Of a stretch of DNA of 64,000 nucleotides, positions 11,404 through 21,885 are shown in pieces. The stretch covers positions 11,562,409 through 11,626,408 of the forward strand of contig JASKMD010000017.1 in the NCBI GenBank assembly GCA_030144725.1. The letters run 5' to 3'. The notes beneath the pieces were generated by a model. That model was not told where the DNA came from. It saw only the letters and a list, made by a program, of their open reading frames with translations, and did not search any database. The translations under genes were made by a program, and so were the position numbers. Source of the stretch: Haematococcus lacustris. Taxonomy: Eukaryota; Chlorophyta; Chlorophyceae; Chlamydomonadales; Haematococcaceae. The stretch's first letter is position 1. The number at the start of each line of letters is the position of its first letter.

Positions 11404-11545
11404 TAAAAGGGGGTGGGCTGGAAGGGGTGGGCTGGGAGGGGGTGGGCTGGGAGGGGGTGGGCTGGGAAGGGGTGGGCTGGGAGGGGATGGGCTGGGAGGG
11501 GTGGGCTGGGAGGGGTTGGGCTGGGAGGGGTTGGGTTGGGAAGGG
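11404..11545. repeat. G-rich minisatellite upstream of the element C ORF
   Basis: Units of about 15 bp, GGTGGGCTGGGAGGG with small variants, are repeated about nine times. The array lies immediately 5' of the element C start codon (minus sense), that is in its leader. Confidence 0.85.
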
Positions 11546-12284
11546 TGGGCTCCTGCGATGAGGTGGGCTCCTGCAATGATGGGTGGAGGGGGGGCGGGCA
11601 TGGTGGGTCGTTGCATGCCGTGGCCTTAAACCTGCCTAGTGAACATGATGTAACTTTGAAGTTGTCAAACTGATAGAGGCCTGGGCTGCTTGTTGTGCGG
11701 TTTGTTGCAATAGATGCGCCAATGGGTAAAGAATCAACATTTCGTAGCCATTTTCTTGTGGGTGCAGCGGGTGCAACACAGTGGAGGACACAGTGGAGAA
11801 GGGGGGGGTATAAGCCGGTGATACCTTAGTGTGCGCCGACCCAAATGTGTTATTCGGCGGAAGCGATTACGATTATATGTTTCATTCACCCCGTCTAGGC
11901 GCCCTGCACGCCCGGCAGACATCGCGTTGGGTGTTGGCCGGACATTCCATTTGTGCACAATCAGCTCACTACGCTAGGTAGATGGGGTCTCAGCGATGTG
12001 GCTCACCGTGACCCGGAGACCCGTCTCGCCGCCGTGATTTGTTCGCGGGCACATGTGGCAGTACGCGAGCAAAGAACGCAATAGCTTGCGCTGAAGGTCA
12101 GATTACGCGCACTGGTTTGCGGCTACCAATGTGATAAACGCTATCGAAAACGGTGCAGTATCGATAGAGTAATTGCATGCATATTACCAACCCCATGTTG
12201 GGGCGGCCTGAATCGAAGCCTCATCATGACACAGCCTGGACACGGCACACTTGACTGTGCTACAACAGACTTTTGGGCCTGGGT

Positions 12285-12545
12285 CCTGGGTGCTCAGTCA
12301 AGTAGCCGCTTGTAGCCTACTGCCGGATACTCCTTTCCCTAGCAAGGCAGCCTAGTTGGCCTGGCCACCAGCTCAACTCCACTAAGTGCCACGGGTCTTC
12401 GCCTGCCTACTGAAGGTTGGGTCTGAGTTGCAGTCCATGTCCACCCTTTTGCCAAGTCCCCAGGGGTGTCTTAGTTCACCCAAGGGCAGCCCATGAGGCC
12501 CCGCACTGGCGCTTGGAAGTGCTGGCTCCAGCCTGACTGCAGCAG
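12285..12545 (-). pseudogene. Decayed Fanzor subfamily I C-terminus (copy 9)
   Basis: In the minus sense, traces of the subfamily I C-terminus are readable: QAPVRGLMGCPWVN, equivalent to QQRDQPVRGLMWCPVVA in other copies, then VDMDCNSDPTFSRQAK, equivalent to LDRDCNAALNMQR, then GKG(E)YP..GYKRL-like sequence near 12310-12340. Stops and frameshifts interrupt every part, and the first Asp environment (LDRD to VDMD) is altered. It is an old, dead copy. Confidence 0.6.
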
Positions 12546-12700
12546 CTGCACCCTGGCTGCTGCTTCCTGCCCAGGCAGGGGCGGCCATCCCTGCTGCTGC
12601 AGCTGTACCCTGGATGCTGCTCCTTGGCCAGGCAGGGGCGGCCAGCCTTGCTTCTGCAGCTGCACCCTGGCTGCTGCTCCCTGGCCCGGCACCTGCAGTG
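12531..12700. repeat. Minisatellite related to the 15.4 kb array
   Basis: About three units of the GCAGCTGCACCCTGGCTGCT..CAGGCAGGGGCGGCCA repeat, also found at 15370-15610 (inside an ORF) and once at 9300-9340. Confidence 0.8.
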
Positions 12701-12790
12701 CTGCCCGAGGAGGCCCGTTGGTAACCAGCAAGTACGCCATTTGTACGGCAAACGGCCAGGCCTCTCTGAAAGGTAAGCCCCGTGCCCTAG

Positions 12791-13132
12791 CCCCGCACTT
12801 AGCACTTGTTGCCCCGCACTTAGCACTTGCCCTACCCCGCACTTAGCACTTGTTGCCCCGCACTTAGCACTTGCCCTACCCCGCACTTAGCACTTGTTGC
12901 CCCGCACTTAGCACTTGCCCTACCCCGCACTTAGCACTTGTTGCCCCGCACTTAGCACTTGCCCTACCCCGCACTTAGCACTTGTTGCCCCGCACTTAGC
13001 ACTTGCCCTACCCCGCACTTAGCACTTGTTGCCCCGCACTTAGCACTTGCCCTACCCCGCACTTAGCACTTGTTGCCCCGCACTTAGCACTTGCCCTACC
13101 CCGCACTTAGCACTTGTTGCCCCGCACTTAGT
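12791..13132. repeat. 44-bp satellite, about 7.8 copies
   Basis: The higher-order unit is a 21-mer (CCCCGCACTTAGCACTTGTTG) plus a 23-mer ending GCCCTA that share the core CCCCGCACTTAGCACTTG. The two alternate regularly from 12791 to 13132. The array is almost without substitutions, so it is young or homogenised. Confidence 0.95.
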
Positions 13133-13269
13133 CCCCGTGCTCTTTGTGCCCGCAGGTATCGCCGGCTGGGGGCGATTAGTTAAATTCCCGTGTCCTCAGA
13201 GCGCGTCAGTGCTCTCAAAGCCCAGCCCAAGAGCCTCTGGCGACCTCTAGGGCATGTTAGGGTTGGTTT

Positions 13270-13475
13270 CTGTCGCCAGGCTGGTAGCCTTGTAAGCAAT
13301 AAGCTGTTAGTTTTGATGAGGAGCCCAGTGGTCGGGGGGTTTGCCCCCGAACGTGCCACCGGACGTGGGGTTTGTAGTCGTCAAGGGTGCGACCGAGGAT
13401 GCTTCAATACTGTAGCGGAGTGAGATTACCCACAGCCCAACATGTTGTTCCTTGTTGAATGAGTTTTGTTGGCCT
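13270..13475 (+). mobile_element. Solo 3' end of a Fanzor subfamily II element
   Basis: The region matches the DNA after the stop codon of the two subfamily II loci (57099-57325 + and 62519-62270 -). Shared segments are AAGCTGTTAGTTTTGATGAG, CAAGGGTGCGACCGAGGATG, GAGTGAGATTACCCACAG and a terminal GAGTTTTGTTTGCCTGA-like end. No coding part precedes it. Confidence 0.65.
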
Positions 13476-13992
13476 GACTGCAGCAAGCGGACCTGTAACC
13501 TGATCTGCTCATGGCTTCTAGCTTGATGGACTTATTGCAGTTCAGATGCCTCCCACGGGCTTGGGGTCTGTTCACAACTGAGCTGACCCAGCTGGTGGCC
13601 ACCACCTTGCCTTAATGCTTAGCTGTTGGCTTGCCGCTCTTGAGCCGCTTCACCATTGCAGCGCCACGCACCCCATGTGACAAGTGCCCCGCAAGCACTA
13701 CTAGCTGCTTGCCTGTCCCCCGCCCTGCTGCTGAGACGCCATGGCTGCCTCCTCCTCCAGCTGCATGGCACATAAGACACCCAATGCACATGACATCTTG
13801 TGAATGACTGGGACATGGCACCTGGTCACATGGGAGCTGAAGTCAGGGTTAGGTTAGGGCACTCAACAGATTCTGGCATGGGGGCATGGGGAGCTGACCC
13901 AATGCACCACATAGCCTGCCCGTGATCTTCTGCCATTGCCACACCCACCATTATGGAGAAGCGCTCCACATCCTTAGCAGCTGAGTAACTAA

Positions 13993-14706
13993 GCAGTGTG
14001 GGCCTGACCCTTCTTCTTGCGGGTGGCCAACCGCACCCTGCCCTGCTCCTCATTGATCCGTTTTGCGGCCTCCTGAAACATCGCGTGGCACTGGGGATGA
14101 GCGGACCACGCTGAGCCCGTCCCACGCCAGGCTGCGAATATGCTGCAGCCCGACAGCAAGCCTGTGGACTGCTGGGCCCTCCGCGCCTGCTGGCCCAGGA
14201 ACGCCGAGACCACGTCGTCCACGGTGGTGGGGAGGGGCTGGCCCCTCAGGTTCCCAGCCTGCATTGCCTGGCCTGCCCCCTCTTCTGTGCCTGCTGCAGA
14301 GGAAACACCGCCAATGCTGCGCATGGGCTGGGCCTGCCTTCCTGCTGCTGCGAGCAGCGACGTGGCAAGAGGGGCAAGGTGGCTGGGCACTTGCAGGCCC
14401 TTGGCTCTTGCTACTGCCAATGCTGCAGCTGCAGCTGTCAGGATGGAGGTAGAGCTGCCAGGCAACCTGCATGGTGATGAAGGCTGGGCTGCAGGGGTGG
14501 GGCTGCTAGGAGGCGGCTGGTATTGCTGCTGCGTCAACCTGCTGGGAGGCGGCAGAGTAGGGGCTGCGGGTGCAGGCAGCTGGGAGGTGGGGCTCCTAGG
14601 CAGCAACAGGTGCTGCTGCTGCTGGGTCAAGCTGCTGGGAGCAAGCAAAGGAGGGGCTGCAGGTGCAGGCAACAGGGAGGTGGGGCTGTTAGGCTTTGAT
14701 CCAACC
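13993..14706 (-). CDS. C-terminal exon of a transposon-like protein (Pro/Ala-rich)
   Basis: The reading frame runs from an acceptor-like AG near 14706 to a stop at 13993-13995. The first half is Pro/Ser/Gln-rich repeats (LLPAPAAP..). The second half is more globular, with TVDDVVSAFLGQQARRAQQS and MFQEAAKRINEEQGRVRLAT and a final basic RKKKGQ. It probably continues the ORF at 15912-14884 across an intron of about 180 bp, since the upstream frame ends at EILERR followed by a GTGAGG donor. The function is not recognised. Confidence 0.45.
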
Positions 14707-14883
14707 CTGTAGGGCAATAAAGCAAGGGGCAACCATGCAAGTGGCAAGCATGGCAATGCGGATGGCCATGTGGATGCAAGGATCACAATGCAAGGCAACA
14801 TGTGGATGACCATGTGGATACAACATGAGATTGTAGAAGCAGTGTCAAAAACTACCAAGTGAGGCTGCATGTGCAATGTGACC

Positions 14884-15912
14884 TCACCTGCGCTCCAGAA
14901 TCTCACTTGGAGGGGCTGCAGCTGTAGTAGGGAGGGGCTGCTGCTTGGCCAGCAGGGGCTCCTGCTTGGCCAGCAGGGGCTGCTGGGGCTGCTGCTGGGC
15001 CTTGAGCTTCCTCATCCACTTTAAATAACCACTGGCTACAGTACTGCCTGATTCCTTGGCTGCAAGCTTGTCAAGCTGCTGCAGTTTTTCTTGCTTGTCT
15101 TCAACGTGGGGGCACTGCGTTGCTACATACCATTTGATGAGGTCTACAAGCTGCTTGTGCTCACACACCCTGCATTTGATGTCCTTGTCTGGATGATGTC
15201 TGCCTCTCCACTTTCTGCTGTCTGCGTCCTTCTCTAAGAGCTGCATTGATGGCGCATTCCTCCCATGCTCATACACATGCAATACCTCACTTAGTGTGGC
15301 TATTTTGGACAGCGACTCACTAGTGTAGGGGGGAGGGCCTCTACCTGGTGTGAATTGAAGGCAGAAGGTTGAAGGGGCAGGGCAGGCCAGCCCTGCTGCT
15401 GCAGCTGCACCCTGGCCGCTGTTCCTTGGCCAGGCAGGGGCGGCCAGCCTTGCTTCTGCAGCTGCACCCTGGCTGCTGCTTCCTGCCCAGGCAGGGGAGG
15501 CCATCCCTGCTGCTGCAGCTGCACCCTGGCTGCTGTTCCTTGGCCAGGCAGGGGCGGCCAGCCTTGCTTCTGCAGCTGCACCCTGGCTGCTGCTCCCTGG
15601 CCAGGCAAGGGCACGGTTGTGTAGGGCTTCCATCATGCTGCAAAGCTCAGTTAGCAGCTTCCGCGCTCGTACAAACTGATGCTGGATGCCGCGGCAGGTG
15701 ACCAAGTGCTGGTCAGGATCATGCCAGATGTTGTCTTGCACAAGCAGCGGCAGTAGCTCGAGGACGGCTTCCAACAGCTCCTTGGAGCATGCACGGAGGT
15801 CCTTGCTCTCGTCCTCATCGCAGAATGCATAGTCGTCCTCGCTACCCTCACCGGCCCTGGCCTCAGGTGGGTTGACCGCTGCTGACCGCTTCCGCTTGTT
15901 GTGCGCGGCCAT
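14884..15912 (-). CDS. Transposon-like protein with repeat insert, first exon
   Basis: The ORF begins MAAHNKRKRSAAVNPPEARA, a basic start resembling a nuclear signal. An acidic stretch and a helical region follow (SKELLEAVLELLPLLVQDNI), then a tandem-repeat segment encoded by the minisatellite at 15370-15610 (about residues 105-180). After that comes a conserved-looking block, FTPGRGPPPYTSESLSKIA, and a Cys/His-containing segment (KCRVCEHKQLVDLIKWYVAT). A fragment of the same protein occurs at 9345-9150, so it is a repeated, probably transposon-encoded gene. The family is not recognised. Confidence 0.5.
   Translation of the reverse strand: MAAHNKRKRSAAVNPPEARAGEGSEDDYAFCDEDESKDLRACSKELLEAVLELLPLLVQDNIWHDPDQHLVTCRGIQHQFVRARKLLTELCSMMEALHNRALAWPGSSSQGAAAEARLAAPAWPRNSSQGAAAAAGMASPAWAGSSSQGAAAEARLAAPAWPRNSGQGAAAAAGLACPAPSTFCLQFTPGRGPPPYTSESLSKIATLSEVLHVYEHGRNAPSMQLLEKDADSRKWRGRHHPDKDIKCRVCEHKQLVDLIKWYVATQCPHVEDKQEKLQQLDKLAAKESGSTVASGYLKWMRKLKAQQQPQQPLLAKQEPLLAKQQPLPTTAAAPPSEILERR
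15370..15610. repeat. Coding minisatellite, about 57-60 bp unit, four copies
   Basis: Units of GCAGCTGCACCCTGGCTGCT followed by GCAGGGG.GGCCA..CCTTGC run in tandem. In the minus-strand ORF each unit encodes about 19 residues (SSSQGAAAEARLAAPAW type). Two unit variants alternate. Confidence 0.85.
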
Positions 15913-16553
15913 TGCAGCTGGTCAACGCGCGCAGGGGTTGCTGCGCTATGTGGGCTAGAGCGGATTTGAATTGAAGCGCGTTCGAGGAGGTCCGGGTGTG
16001 AATGGGCGGCCGGTTCGAGGTTGCAACTTGCAATGCAAGTCAAATGCACCTTCTATTCAACCCCTTTCCAGATAGCTAGTTGGCCATGCCATGTTGATCA
16101 GAGGCAAGGGCACAGCTGCCAAGCCAATGTCATTGCACCCACCCTGGACCCACCCAGGGCTAGACCCGCAAGGGCCCAATGTCATTTGCACCCACCCAGG
16201 GCTAGACCCGCAGGGGAGCAGTGGCGCCAGCTGCAGGCATTGGCACTAGGCGCGATGTGATCCTGGTGGACCACAGCCCATGTCCTTGTTCTGCTGGCTA
16301 TAGCCTAGCTCGGGGCGTTAGGGGATGCCTTCGGCTACAGCCGGTGCAACTCGAGACTGGAGCAGAGTCTGGGGTGAGGGGTTAAGAAACTGTCAGCAAA
16401 CGCGGCGGGTGACCGCAGCGTTCTCCCAACACGCATGCGATGATATCAACTCTATTTTACCGATTTAATGCGGATTTGACTTTCGACACCATCGACCATC
16501 AATACATTCTTGAACGCAGGAGCATCGATCACCGCAGGGTGGAGCTTGGCAGC

Positions 16554-19500
16554 ATGGCTGTCGATCTCTTGCCTGGCCCCAACCAGCTGCCCCTGTACAT
16601 CACAGTCCCATTGTCCTTGCTCGCGGTTCTCCTAACGGCAGTACTGACCCGCATCTTAGCGAACTACTTGCTGAATGGCAGCCGGCCACCAGTGTTTGAG
16701 GGCGTTCCATTCATCGGCGGTCTGCTGAAGTTCGCCGTGGATAAGCCAATGAAGCTAATGTCGGATGGCTATGCAAAGCATGGCGAAGCTTTTACAGTGC
16801 CCGTAGCCCACAAGCGTATCACCTTCCTCATTGGCCCCGATGTTGCGCCTCACTTCTTCAAGGCTACCGACGATGAGATGAGCCAGTCTGAGGTGCGGCA
16901 TAACGCTGCCCGGTACGGGCCGCAACACACAGCGAAACTGCGGGGTGTTGTCCCTGGCGCAGGTCTATTCATTCAATGTGCCCACCTTCGGTCCCGGCGT
17001 GGTCTACGACGTTGACCAAAAGACCCGCACGGAGCAGTTCCGGTGGTTCACCGAGGCACTCAAGAAGGACCGGCTGCGGGCTTACGTGCCGCAGTTTGTG
17101 GCGGAGGCTGAGGTAATCCTCCCAGGGCAGGGTGTGTCGCTCCTTCTGTTGCCTTAGTCATGCTTTGGTCGTGCCTCAGCTCCCGTCGCCTTGCTCCGTG
17201 CTGTGCAGCAATACTTTGCACAATGGGGCAACGAAGGGGTGGTGGACTTTGCCCAGGAGTTTGCCAAGCTGGTGACCCTGACAGCAGCCCGCACCCTGCT
17301 AGGTGAGCACACAGCCGGCTGATCAGCCACACCCCCTTGTCAAAGGCGGGATCTACACACAGGATTTCAGCTCAGTTGGTCAGCACAGGCCGCCAGGCTG
17401 GGTGTGGCACGGGAATCAAGGCGCTAAGTCGCCTTGAGGCCCTCTGCAATGTCCTCAGACCGCGGCTAGGGCCAGAGCAGCAGTTGCAAGGGCTGGGGCA
17501 GCACTTGCAAGGGCCACAGCAGCAGCAGGTGGGAGGACCTGATCAGCAGCTGGGCTGGGGCTGAGGCTGTGTATGGGTCAGGGCACATATCCGCTGTGAT
17601 GCCTGCTGGTGTGCTGCACAGGCCGTGAGGTGCGCGAGCAGCTGTTCGAGCAGGTGACTGACCTGATGCACGACCTGGACGCGGGCATGCTGCCAGTGTC
17701 TGTCATGTTCCCCTACCTGCCCATCCCCGCCCACTTTGCGCGTGACAAGTGGGTCTTGATGCCAGACCTCCTCCCAACAGGGCCCCTGTCAGGCAGTGCC
17801 AACCCTAGCCCTAGGCCCCTGCCCAACGCACTTCCCTGCTTGACTACAGCCACTAGCTGGCCCTCCTCCCTGACCCTGACCCAGACAAGCTCCCAGGGCC
17901 ATGGTCCAGCTTCACTACACCTTCCTTGGTAGCAATCGCTGCTAGGTGCTGTTGCTGCAGAGCTCGTAAGCAGCTGCGTGACATCTTTGGGAAAGTCATC
18001 CAGGCTCGCCGCGCATCAGGCAGGCGCGAGGAGGACGTGCTGCAGCAGTTCATCGACGCCAGGTGGGGCACCTGCAGCAGCCCTGCAGGGCAGCAGCCAG
18101 CACCACACTTCCACCCATTTACCCATCCATGATGGGAGGGTAGCAAGGGCATGCCCCTCTCCTCTGGTGGGAGGCTCCTCTCCTTAATGCACGCCTGACG
18201 GCGAGGGCGTAGTCTTTCTTCCTCTTGATTCAGCGCAGCCGTGCAGCAGCCAGCAGCAGCCACCTACCATATCCACCTGCCCAGGTTCCGCTCAGCAGGT
18301 GGATATGGTAGGCTGATTGGGTGGGTTGAGCTGCTTCCGTCCTCTCACCTCAGCGACTCATCGTGACTCTGATGTTCTCCAGGCAGGAGCTGAGCAGGGC
18401 AGTAGTCCTTGTTTGCACTATCCCACAACAGGGCGGCCTTCCATCTCCAGCTTGGTTTCTGTCTCCAGCTCTGTGCCTGGGGCTTATTGTCAGCTGTGAA
18501 ATGGCACCACTGAGTGCAGGCAGCTGTTTCTCCCTTGCTGCTGTCACGCACCCCCACACCTGGGGTCCAGGCATGCCATGGGCCCCTTCCTCCCCACCAA
18601 CACCCCGCCATCCCCCCCCCTCTCTATTTTCTCTGTCGCCATGACCAAAACCATGACCACGACCTTCGCCTGGGTCCGATGGCGCCAACAATATCAACGG
18701 TGCTGCCTAGAGTCTTGGAGCCCCCCCTCAGCTTTTCCTCAACCATGCCAGCCACCCCTATGGACTGCAGGCACCAGACAACCTCCCACAGGGCCCAGCA
18801 GGGTTTTTACCCCACATAGGACCCCTGCAATCACAGCGTTCATCTAACAGTGCGCGTAGGTCTGCAGTCTGCCATGTGTCAAGCTGTGTATCACACCTGG
18901 GGTGGTAGACCCTCAGCAGCCTCGTGAGCTTACACCTCACCCTGCTCTGCCGGCCCCAATGCCCCAATGGACCCTCAGGTACCAGAACGTCAACAACGGC
19001 CGCGCCTCCAACGAGGACGAGATCACTGGGCTGCTCATCGCCACGCTGTTTGCCGGCCAGCACACCTCGTCCATCACCACCGCGTGGACAGGCCTTCACA
19101 TGGCAGCCGACAAGGGCAAGTCCCTGGCTGCTGCCCTGGAGGAGCAGCGCGCAGTCATGCGCCAGCACGGCTCCACACTGGACTTTGACATCCTCAGCGG
19201 CATGGACGTGCTGCATCGCAACATCACGGAAGCGCTGCGCATGCACCCACCCCTCATCCTGCTCATGCGCTACGCCAAGCAGCCCTTCACCATCACCACC
19301 TCCGCAGGCCGCAAGTTCACCGTGCCAAAGGTGCAGGCAGCAGGGGGTGGGCATTCATTTTAGTAGTGGGAAGGGTCCGGGAGAGCAAGCCAATAGTGCA
19401 GTACCAATAGGCCGCAAGTTCCTAAGGTGCCTAAGGTGCAGACTCTGCTAGCTCTCGCACATCCTACTGGTCCTGGCCTCCATTGCCACCCAGGCGAGCG

Positions 19501-21061
19501 ACAGGCTTGAAGGAGCACGGAAGTATGACAGGGCACTGAGGTGGAGGCGTCACAAACCTGCTCAGCCTTTAGCCGTTAGTTTTGGAGAGGGTCCGGGAAA
19601 GCAAGCCATTAGTGCAGTATGTATACTGATGTAGTCATGGTTAGTGTTGTTGGTGGTTGTGGTGGTTGACCCTGCTAGGCGGCCAGCCTGGTTAGGCTGC
19701 TGAGCACCCCTGGGCAGTAGGTGAGAAGGGGCTTGGAGGGCCAGGTCTCGCAGTGGATGCCAGGTAGAGGGTCGGAATTGAGGAACTGGGGAACTGGGCA
19801 CAGGGGCGGTTGATGGCAGAGACACACATGAGGCTGCATAGGGAGGCTGCATTGGGAGGCTGCATTGGGAGGCATTGGCTAGAGAGGGGCTGGTTGTGCG
19901 GGGTTGGAGTGAGTGGTGCAAGCGTGGTGAGAGGTAGACGAAGGTTGCTCTTGAAGTGGCATCTATAAGGCAGGTGGTGGGAGCAGGCCCCTCCCAAGGT
20001 ACAGGTTCCTTACTTGATGCACGCCGGTTCCCCTGCATGCACCCCCTGCAGCCGTACCCTGCCCTGCCCTCGCCTTCGCCCTTGCTTCCTCCTCACCAGC
20101 CTTGTCCATTGTATTGTGCCTATTAGCCTGCCCTGGCATTGCCTGCCTTTGTTGTCGTCCTGGAGTGGCGAGTGTGGGGCCCTGGGAGGGGCTGGGGTCA
20201 GGCAACGTCTGATGCACAGTGCAGGATTAAGAGGTGCCAGGGATTGCTTACTCAGTTCATAGGTGGCAGCATGCCCCAGCCCCTGCCCTTGCCCTCACTT
20301 CATCCCTACCAGCCTGGATCACTGTGTTGTCCAAAGTAACCTTTGCCCCTCTCCTGGCACACGACCGCAGGGCGATGTTGTAGCGGCCTCACCCAACTTC
20401 AGCCACATGCTGCCGCACGTCTTCAAGGAACCCGAGCAGTACGACCCACTTCGATTCACGGAGCCCCGCGAGGAAGACAAGGCGCGACAGTTCGCGTTCA
20501 TTGGCTTTGGAGGTGGCCGTCACGGCTGCATCGGCTCCAACTTTGCATACTTGCAGGTGTGTTGCCTGGACTGTGCACCACTGCCATGCCTGCAGCCTGC
20601 TCAACACACAGGAGATCTCAGTGCGCTTGGTGGCTGACGGAGCAGGGCTGGGCCCAGGCTCTGAGGCTGCTGGCTGCATGGCTGTCTAGCTGGGAGGGGG
20701 CTGGGGGAGGCTGTCAAGGCAGCACCTGGCAGCCGTGATACGTGGCAGCACCATACACATCATCCTACTTGCTCTGCATCCATCTCCATTGCTGGGGAGA
20801 TGAGGAGCCGCGTATTAAGGGGTCAGGAGGGCCAGCACCAGGGTGGCATGTCGTCGTGTGCCCCAAGCCATGCTAGCTGCCTGACATGCTGCTGGTGTGC
20901 CGTCCATGCTGCAATCGCAGATCAAGACCATCTTGTCTGTGCTGTTACGCAACTTTGACATCGAGCTGCTGGACCCCCTGCCGGCCCCTGACTACAACTC
21001 GATGGTCATCGGGCCCTTACCATGCCGCGTCAAGTTCACACGACGGCAGCTAGTGGCCTGA
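16554..21061 (+). CDS. CYP51G1: Sterol 14-alpha-demethylase, cytochrome P450 CYP51
   Basis: CYP51 removes the 14-alpha methyl group of obtusifoliol/lanosterol-type sterols at the ER membrane. Exons are 16554-16892, 16963-17112, 17209-17302, 17622-17748, 17961-18062, 18979-19330, 20371-20556 and 20921-21061. All introns are GT..AG and the phases fit, giving 496 residues, the usual length. The start ATG precedes a hydrophobic anchor (residues about 12-35). Family marks are the I-helix AGQHTS at 296-301, ExxR at E355-R358, and the haem loop FGGGRHGCIG with the ligand Cys441. The end (LLDPLPAPDYNSMVIGP) is typical of plant and algal CYP51G. An in-frame ATG at 16440 would add 38 residues before the anchor and is less likely. 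Intron 5 holds an 18-bp perfect hairpin. The gene appears intact. Confidence 0.95.
18263..18312. repeat. Perfect 18-bp inverted repeat (hairpin) in CYP51 intron 5
   Basis: CCTACCATATCCACCTGC at 18263-18280 is exactly complementary to 18295-18312, with a 14-nt loop. It would form a stable stem in the pre-mRNA. Confidence 0.95.
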
Positions 21062-21885
21062 AACTGGCACCCCTTACGTGGGTCACCACCCTCACTGGTG
21101 ACTTGAACTCCCTGCAGGCATCAAGCAGCAGTGAGTTTCCCCTAGCCTCGTGCAGCTAAACACACCTCCACGGTCAAGAATTGCCTTGCTGGCTGTAAAG
21201 GTCTGAGTGGTCGTCCCTCGTGCGTGTTGAGCGTGTTAAGGCTGTGGACCCTCCCTACATGGCACCAGGCTAAGCGTGTCAGGCGCTCATGGTTGTGACT
21301 CGTGTGGGGAAGCCAACTTGCACACTAGACCAGCACACTAGTCAGCAATCACTGACATCACCAGTTATTGGTACAGCACAGCTTTGTGTGCTAAACATCA
21401 TGGAATGCAAGCGGTGTGGTGAATTGACGTAACAGTGGGTTACACCCACGTTAGCTAGTTTACATCCACATTACCCGTTGATTGGTGCACACCTGCATTA
21501 CCCGTTGGACCGCCCGGATGCGCCAATAGCGACTGCGTTGCAAGGCCCTTCCAAAAGGTAGAGGACGGTACTGCTTGACGCAATAGCCGCGTCCATTCAT
21601 AAGACCACCCTCAGAATGGGCACTATCAGGTAAGCAGCCATCTTGATGAGTAAACGAACGAAAACCAACGATAATGGCCATACAAGCTGCCAGCTGGGTT
21701 GCGCATGAGCTAAACAGTAGATCCCGTAGCGGAACCCGGAATAACCATATCAAGCATTTCCCTCACTGCATGCATGTGCGATTTGTAAAGCAAACGAAGA
21801 CCGACGCGGCCGGGGTTGCAGCCCCTGAGCGGGTTGTGTCTGTGTGCAGCCCCCGCCTGCCATAGACATTGTCTTCCGAGGGCTC

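Larger units (their letters stand above)
10490..12211 (-). mobile_element. Element C: complete TCAGG-type TIR transposon with 7-bp target duplication
   Basis: The element starts TCAGGGGACCCCAAC at 10490 and ends GTTGGGGCGGCCTGA at 12211, imperfect terminal inverted repeats. It is flanked on both sides by ATCGAAG (10483-10489 and 12212-12218), a 7-bp target-site duplication. The 5' subterminal region 12120-12211 matches 56236-56324 of element D, and the 3' subterminal region matches element E. It carries only the coiled-coil ORF (11389-11084), so it is non-autonomous. Confidence 0.85.

Noticed and set aside
12791..13132. CRISPR-like array of regularly spaced repeats
   Set aside because: The segments between the repeated cores are not unique spacers but part of the same 44-bp unit, and the genome is eukaryotic.
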